A stretch of DNA of 64,000 nucleotides, from positions 5,099,086-5,163,085 of the forward strand of contig VXAI01000028.1 of assembly GCA_013399305.1 (NCBI GenBank). The letters are read 5' to 3'. Source of the stretch: Rostratula benghalensis (Eukaryota; Chordata; Aves; Charadriiformes; Rostratulidae). Positions 52,101 through 61,100 of this stretch are shown here, piece after piece. The notes beneath the pieces were generated by a model. That model saw only the letters and a program-made list of their open reading frames with translations. It ran no database searches and was not told the origin of the DNA. Every line of letters begins with the position of its first letter. The first letter of the stretch is position 1. The translations under genes and the position numbers were made by a program.

Positions 52101-55100
52101 AGAATCGTAGAATCATAAAATTGTCTAGGTTGGAAGAGACCTTTGAGATCATCTAGTTCAACCATCAACCTAACTCTGATAACACAACATCACTAAACCG
52201 TGTCACCAAGCACTATGTCAACCTGTCTTTTAAATACCTCCAGGGATGGTGCCTCAACCACTTCCCTGGAGTGGCAGACAGAAATACTTTGATAACTGTA
52301 GAATTTGGCAACCCCAAACATAAAACGTCTTCAGTCAAGACGGTTTTTCCTAACACAGTGTAACTGTCGGGGAAAAAAAATAAAAATGCACCACCCTTGG
52401 CACCTAAAATGTCAAGTGTGCAGAACTACAGCACTGAGCCCATGTGTAGCTGAGCACATGCTGCTTCGTCCTGCTTCAGGCAGAGGAGACGCTAAGCTAT
52501 GATACAGATGGAAATACATGTTCCATATGAGCATTTTCATGCTTCATAGAATCTGTAACAACATACAGTTGGGGTTTGGTAGGCACTTTACAAAGGCATG
52601 AGTGCCTAGTTCTAGATTGCTAGTCTACTTCTGATGAAAACAGATTTTAGAGTTTCCTTTAAGCCTAGCTAAATATTTACATCTCATACTTCCCAAAGGA
52701 AGAATTTCCAAGTCCAATTAACAAAAAAAGAAAAAAAAAAAAAAAGAAAAACTGGCTGAATATCATCAAGAACTGCAGTTGTGGTCTTCTCCCTCTACAT
52801 CTTCTAAACAGAGCTTTGGGAGCTGGATAAGGATGTATAGTAATTGTTTCTCAAATCAGATATGATTAAGAAAACAGATGGATGCTTAAATATAACACTG
52901 ATTCTTTGGTCTGTTTCTTTTAGGCACAAAGAGTTGGAACTACATCTAGTTTATTTTTGCTGGCACTGTGGTTTATTTAAAACTATTATGAATCAAGAAT
53001 AACTGAATCATTCACAAAGTATGCTTTCTATAACCATGTGTAAATATTTGTGCCAAAACCTGAATTTTTGAATTAATTAAAATCTCTGCCTTTCAATTGA
53101 AAAGCTCCTGAGATGTAACTGTTGTAACTCTGTATATTAAACATTTGGGCAGGAAAAAGATTCTGCAGTGAGTCAAGCAGATTAAAGCAGACCTCAATAA
53201 TAAAAATATTTCAACAGATATAAACTAGGTATGAAAAAATTAAAAACCCTTAAAAGACTGTAAGAAAAACTATTTTTGAATTCCCAGAGTGCTCCAACTG
53301 AACATAATTAACTTGTTTTGGAATTTAAATAAGTACATTTGTTCAAGAAAAAAACCCCAACCATAATAACTAATGTTCTTCGCTCCAATAAGAAAACACA
53401 GCCTCCAATGCATACATATTGCCCAAGCTACAAAATACCATTCAGCATGTGCTGAGCATACTCCACCATAATAAAAAGATAAAAAAGAAATCTTCCCTTT
53501 CAGGTGTTCTAATGCATTAGACTCAAGAGAAAAGTTAAGACACTTGTCTTCACTTTCAGGAATTTTTTTTTTTGGACTAACCCTGTTCCAGGAGCTAACA
53601 AGGTTAGTCCCATTGGCTAACATCATGGAGGTGAACAGTCTGGCAGTAAAGGAAAATGAACACTTTATGATTTCAAGAAGGTCTGCTCTTTGATAATACT
53701 CTACCTTTTCCAGCAAAATCATAGTTGTTAGACTAAGATCAAATACTATAAACTACCAATGCAAACTTCCTTGTGTACATTCAGCCCATGATTATATGAA
53801 CAAACCTGACCCAGTGCAAAGACATCCAACTGACTTTAGCCAAAGTCAGTCACATTTATCAGGACAGGGGGGTTTTGTTTGGGGGTTTGGTTTTGGTGGG
53901 TTTTTCTCCATCACTCTTTCAAAAGAGGTAAGAATATAGCAAAAGTCCTAGGAACCCTGCAAGAAGCTGCAGTAAGGAGTTGGATTAGATGTAATACAGA
54001 ACAAATAAAAATTTTCTAAAGTCATGTTCAGTTGCAAAGAAACAGGGAGCCTGTGTACGGGGGAACTGGATTCCACACCCACTACAGTTCCTAAATGTCA
54101 GTAAAATTTACTTGTAACATGTCAGGCACAGTTTTAAGAGGCAGAACCCTTCAGAAAACATCTTGTTCTCCCTGAGCATGAGAGATTAAAAATTTTTCTG
54201 TAGTCTCCCTTAAAACAATTTTCCATCTCCTCCAGTGGATGGTTTGCTCTAGATTCCCAACTATGTCACATTACAATGCTTAGTCTTTTTTAATTTACAG
54301 AAATTCTTTCGTACAATTTGTGAGATTCTTCAGAAGACAGACTGGACAACAAACAACTCCCCTCCCCCCCAAATGTGTTTTCCATGCCAACACAAAAAAT
54401 GGCAGCATTTCTAAGCTTTTAAATAATGCTTGGCCTATATAAATACAGAACACATTCCCAGCAGCAATTGTTTCAACCGTGGTTTCCACCTTCAGTATGA
54501 AAGGTGGCAACAACGAATCTGTGTCAAAATCTTGTAATAACTGCCTATATATACAAACTCATTTGCCTGGAATGCTCAGTGACCCGATGAATTGAAGAGA
54601 ACAACAATGCAAACGCTGACACACTGTGGAGAGATGAAGTAAAACATGAGGATACAGCTGTGTTAGCAAGCACTTGTCCTGTTGTGCATTTCACGTGCTT
54701 TCTTGTAAGAGTTTTGGGAGAATTCATGCCAGAAATGATTGGAATTACATAAGCACAACTGAAGCCACACAACTGTTTTTAATGCCAAATACAGGTAACT
54801 ATTCCATTCAGTTCAAATCAATTTCTCTGATTCAGTACAGACCCCAACAAGATTTTAAAAGTGAGGGTTTATATTCCATAAGAGTTACGTGAGTGAATTC
54901 AGAGTAATATTAGGGTAAGTCAGATCATTAGATATGCACCAGAGGTGAAAGAAATGCATCAGAGGTGTATGCTCGTATGTCTCTGGTCTCAGGATTGACA
55001 AAAACAGACCAGGCTGTATCCTTACAAAGCCTGCAGTCCTACACCTACTGGACCAAAACAGCACCTTACTGCCCCAGAAAAGGTAATGTCACACTTCCTT

Positions 55101-58100
55101 AGTCTTTGGACTGCATAATTCAACCCTCTGTGCATTCACAAAATGCTTCTTCCGTTTGCCTACCTGAATCACTAATCCAGCAGAGAAGATGCAGATTTTT
55201 TTAATTCATTTCCAGAGTAGTTCTGCCATTTTTTGCAAATGAAATTAAGCTTGCAAAGCAATCTAATACGTGCTGGTACGGGCAGTCAGAATGAGCGCAA
55301 GAAGAGGCTACAGTGAAAACCTTTCCTTTCTTGGGTGTAGCGAGTTGTTAAACTGGGAAAGCCCACACCCATAAAGAAAATATAAAAATAGCAGTCTGAA
55401 TGCCTTTTCCTCATAAAAAAAGAGAAACTAGGTACTCGTTTTCAGATTTCAGGATGAGTTCTGCTGGGATGCTCTTTGATGAAGTTAACTTTTTAAAATT
55501 TCCAGGTGAAAATTTATGTCACTAAATACAACCACATATCCCCCAAATTTTTTTCCTGGTAGCTTTCTTTCCCCAGAGCAGTCTCACTGGAAGGTCAGTG
55601 AGGCTTTCTTCCTTCCCTGTTCCCCAAATCTTCAGCATTATCCAAGCAAGAATTTCAAACCATTCTCCTCCAATTTTCCAAATCATACTGATTTTCATTT
55701 TTACAAGCATAGGTATGTTTGACGACTCTATAGCAAACACTATAGATTCTCTTGAATAGAATTCTTAAGTGATGAATGAAAAATCAAGCACAAAAAAAAA
55801 AACCCTGGAGAAATAATAAGGTACGAAGAAATGCTTACATGTGAGAACCTCAGTTTGGACGTATTATTTCTTCTATTTCCCTCATTGTAATCCATCTGGA
55901 TTTCAATTTATGCAGTGGGAGGAGGGGGGAAGTCAGCTTCTACTACTATTAATCTGACAAATTATACTATCGCCCTATTAGCAGCCCAATACTGCATATC
56001 ATTCAAGTTAGTAAAATGAAAAAAAAAAAAAAACAAACTTACCTGGAACCCATTTAATCTCCATTTCTATATCCTTTTCTTCCTGTTTTTTCTCTTTTTC
56101 TTGGATACTTTGCAAAAGTTCTCTGTATTTGGCAATTTGCTCTTCATCATCTTTTTGGCTTTTCCTGGGTTTGTCATCTTCCATTTCATGAGCTACATCA
56201 CCACCTAGCAAGAGAGAGTAAAGCTATCACAGAGCACCTCAAAAAAGTCATCAATTGAAGTTAATGTTTGGGAAACACATCTAAGGCACATACATTGTTT
56301 CTAAAAACCAATTAATATAATTTCAACTATTATTCCCCCAAAGACTAACCAGTTTTAGAATTGCCCTACTTAGATGAGATAAAAATAATATATGAAAAGA
56401 CTATTTGGACAAATGGAAATTTGTCCAAAGGAAATCACTGATTGGACACAGCATCCTTTACTGCACTTTAAAATTACTAGTTTTGAAGTCCCTTACAGCA
56501 GACTAGTACCTAAATCTCAAACACCCACCCCCACCCCCCATTGTGTAAAGTATTGTGGAAATAGAGTGCTACATTTCAACAAATAAACCTTGGAAGATTC
56601 TGTAACAGAGATAGCTATACAGTGCCTTAATCTTCAGTGACTTGCTGGATTAACAAATGAAGCAAGATGGAAAGAGGTGGGGTTCTTCCATTTTTAGAAA
56701 AATGCAATTACAACGTGACTTACAATAAGCTTTTAAACAAATGTTTCAGAGAGAACGGGCTTTTAAAGCTTTAAAGATGCTGCAGTGCTTTGAACTGTAG
56801 AAAACTTGGTTTGGGGCAGGCTCCTTTATTCTTGTTCTCTGTCTCAGCAGTAGAGCTGTGCTCCCTACTGTACCAAGTTGCAAGCAGAGCATAACTGGAG
56901 AAAGACAGACTACAGCCACAGCTTCACACCTCTGGTCTCCGATGAAAACTTAGGTGTGACACTGTTGTTCTCTTCCACATCCCACCATCACAAGAAGCTG
57001 GTGGTTGGCCAGGAGAAGAAATCTTTACTGTTCAGCTAACCACAGCTGCTTTCCCATTTTCCTCAACAGCAGCTGGGATCTGCAAGGAGGAAGGCACCTC
57101 CTCCCACAGCAAAAGTCATTTGGTTTTGATGACTGAGAAGAAAAAAAAAAAGCCATTCGTTGTTTCTTCTTCCTGGTATCACATGAAATGAGAAGTAAAG
57201 CTATACTGGATGAGAACTGAAGAAATCCTTACGTTTCCTTGAAACTGTATAAGGAAGGAGGTACTGATTTGTATTTACAACTTTTGTGTGCTAGTTCTCT
57301 AGCAGAAATTTTAGTAGCAATGCATATTGTCATATTTTCTCATTTAAATAAAACATGCATTTCTATTGTCAAATGTTCAACATTGCATTAAAAAAACCCC
57401 TTAAGAGCCTCTTAGTTCTGTAAGCAAATAAAGAACACTTGACAACAGCTGTAAGAAAGGAAAACGAGCTGAATATGTTCTCAAAGTTTGTTCAGAGTTC
57501 AAATAGCCTTGTCACTAGCCTTCAAGTATCACGCTCTATTGCACAACATGCGGAACCACTTTCTGATGGATGCCAAGGCAGTAGTGCTTTCTGCCAACAG
57601 TTTGTTTCAAAGCCTTTTTGAACAAAACACACAAACAAAACAAAAAGTTCTGGTGCATTAACAGCTGTGTGGCAAGAAAATTCAATTAAGAGAAAAAAAA
57701 GTTTAACCTGTGAAGGAAAAGAAGTCAAAAGCTGATGAAATTTAGAGGAAAAAACTCAAGTATATTCTTATTGTTTTCAAAAGAGGGTAGTAACAGAAGT
57801 GCTAAAAGAATTAAAAAGAAAAAAGTTAAAATCCTGAGGCAGGTCAGAAACATTCCAATACAACATTTTGTTTGGGCTTTCTGCTTGTTTTTAAAAGCTG
57901 TAATTCACCAAAAAAAATGAACAAATACAGAGGTTCAATACATTACATTGCTGATTGGCAGCTGTGTAGCTGAAATTACATTCTTGTAATTGGCATTTTG
58001 AAGAGATCACATTCTTAGCTTAAAATTATCTTGCAATAGGCGAGTAGATAATTTTTTTCTTTTTAAACTCAGCCTTATAAACTGGAGAGAGTAGAAAAAT

Positions 58101-61100
58101 CCTACCAGACACAGCATTTGACAACAGTTCTGTTGCAAAGCTGAGTTTCTTTTAAAGATGGAATGACAAAATTCCCCCTCATGATGTAATGGCACCCCAG
58201 AAAATCCAGTTACTGGTTTGGACACTGATGGCCATACCATACAATGCACTAAATGTCTCCATTTTATCCAGACCAGTAACTCATTTTCACAGACACAAAA
58301 AAGCAAAAGCTACAACACCTGTAGACCCACAGAATGAAAAATCAAAAACTCTACACTCCAGCACTGCAGATGTAAATCCAAGCTAGAGGTTACAGCAGTT
58401 ACTATAGCACAATATGAACAACCAAATGCATTGAGCCAGAAAACAGCAACACTTTGGGTTTTAACCTCACTTTCCCACATTCTCAGCAAAAAGTTGTGCA
58501 AATCCCAGTAGTTCATCCGAATGATAAAAGAAAAAGAGGACCAATGTAGAATTCAAAGTAATCAAAATAAGCTTATTCAGAGTGTACTGCGGTAGACATC
58601 TTTTTGTACAACATTTTTCAAGGAGAAGACAGGTACTGGAAGCAGAGAATTCAGACAGACAGGTAACAATAAAGGAATGGCCAGCATTACATTCTGCCCA
58701 CTTTTTTTTCTTTTTTTTTTTTTTTTTTTTTTTGCAGCCTTTATGCCCTTAACTGCACATTAGAGGTGGCTGGACACTCCTAGGACCCTGCTCCTGAGCT
58801 AGCCAGATACAAGCCAAGCTTAAGACATTTGCAATCAGAGCTGGCTGGTGTCTATAGTAATTTCTGAGCAGGGGCACACCAGCCTCCAAAAGCACACACA
58901 GATGTGCTCTTCAGTTTTAAGTTACCGGACTTCAACAGCTTGTATGAACTTTTTAGAAGGAAAGCTGAGATGATCCTTGTTCCCGGCCTTCCAAGCACCT
59001 TTTGGGTTTTATTAAACAACAAATCAACACAGCACAAATGCTCCCAGAAAAACACTTTGGAAAACTCTCCAAGACCTGCATCGGTTTTAGCAAGCTCCTG
59101 AAGCTTTACAGAAAGAAAATGACCGTTTTGTGGATTTCTGTTCTCTCCCATGAAATTCCACCCGATTTTGGCTAAATCATAAACTGCTAAATCCTGCTGA
59201 TAACTTATTCCCTTAGGACATATTTCAGCAATATGCCAAAAGTAGCCCAAGAGAAATATTCTAAAAAGCCACATCCTTGTTACTGTCAAAGCAGCAGTAA
59301 TGCCTGAGGGTTTCCAAAGCAACTATACCATATACAAGGGACAGAAGCTAAGCCAAATAATACCCTATTCAATGCACTGTATAAATAACCCTTGCATTCA
59401 GGGACAGTATTAAATAATTGCATGTTCTACTTCTGCCACCTTCCAGTTCTTAGCCTTCCGTAATACTTCTAGGGTTCATTTTTAAGATGGCAAGGAGGAC
59501 TGCACTGTCATGTGATAAAGCATTAAAGATGCTTTTAAATCTACATATGCAGAGTTATTGCACCAAATAGATTTGCAAATTGTAAAAGTTTTAATAAATG
59601 GTCTGATTTTATGTAACACTAAAAGTAAGATTAGCAGAATTTAATTAAAAAAAAAAAAAAAAAGTAGAACTCCACCCAGCAACTCCTCCTTCCCAACAAC
59701 CACATTTTCTTTCTCTGTAGTTGTGCACCTCCAGCATTGGTGCAGCAGCACCTCTAGCATTGGTGCAGCAGCACAAAAAAAAACACTTACTGACTTTGAG
59801 AAGCCTTGTATTGGAAGCCCAATGCCACAAGAGACTGTGCTTCCTGCTCAAAGTCCTGTTGTGTGGCTGTGCAAAGCAGAACAGCAGAAGAGACGTTGCT
59901 CTTGCGAAGACAGCAGAACAGAATAAAAGCTTAGATGTAAAACCCATAGTGCTTAATTTGAAGCATCATTTAAAATGCCACACACATCATTTTAAAAAAT
60001 GCCACTGATGGTCATAATCAAAATAGCAATCATAGGCTGCATTTGAGGCATACCACAAATGTTTCCTAACTGGAACAAACACATCCAAGTAACAGAATAT
60101 TCAGAAGTGGTGCAAAGGAGATGCTTTGTGCTATGAACCAAGGTCACTGAAATACTTAAGATTACAAAACTGTTGTATAATAGTAATACTAACATTCATG
60201 ACACACATATTTTAACTTGAAAAATTCCATAAAAATCAGATCAGAACAGGCCAACAAAAACCTGTTTATAAATAAAACATTTTAATAAGTTTTTAAGAAA
60301 TGAATAAAAGACCAGAACTTTTTCTTTCCTTCTTATCACACTCCTACATTTCCATTCAAACAGCTGACATTGATTTTTCCCATTTGCACATTTCCCATTG
60401 TGTCCCATCCCACATAATTCTGCTAAATGGAATCCTGTTTTATATCACAGAACTGAACAGATAAAAGGTCAGCGACACATTAATGATATGGCAACATTAT
60501 TAATAACTTTTCAGAACATCATTAGAATTTAGGCATTTCCAGGTTTAAAATTTATTATTGTGGTAAGATTACTTTCAGTCAATTTCTCTTCCTTCCCAGC
60601 CACAGAAGACTACTTTTTAAAATTTCTGAAGTGTTGCTCACTTAATAGATGTTTGCTTTCATCACCATCCTATTACAGATGCTATTCTTTAACACAGTAG
60701 TCCTGTATGTAGTAAGAAGATGGAAATGCTTTCCTTTTCATTTATTGCTCCCATTTAGATACTCTACTAAGCATTACTATAGAAAATAAAGCTCACAGCG
60801 GTTTATAAATGGGTTTTTACGCAAGATGAGGAACAAATGGACATTAACCCTGCCAAGAAATTGCCAAGCTGAGTTTGCAGCCATATTATTTTCAAAGTCT
60901 ATAACCAGAAAAATCTGTAATGTTCTTTTCCGTGCTCCAAACTCATCTCTGATTGCAACAACCTGCTTTAATGCAGTATAAACCAATTTTAACATCTGTT
61001 TGAAAGACCAGACTAAGGCTTAACAACATTTTCTTTGTCTTGTAATTCAGGCTATATATATTACTAATTAAGAACAGATTTAATTTTAGGGTGAAAACAA

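Larger units (their letters stand above)
48313..56042 (-). other. ESF1: ESF1 intron, about 7.7 kb, containing the CR1 copy
   Basis: Carries the CR1 fragment at 52101, an (AAAT)n run at 51332-51351, an A-rich run at 52723-52750, a hairpin followed by a G/T-rich tract at 53829-53900, and a C/T-rich stretch at about 50450-50600. No exon of another gene recognised. Confidence 0.6.
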
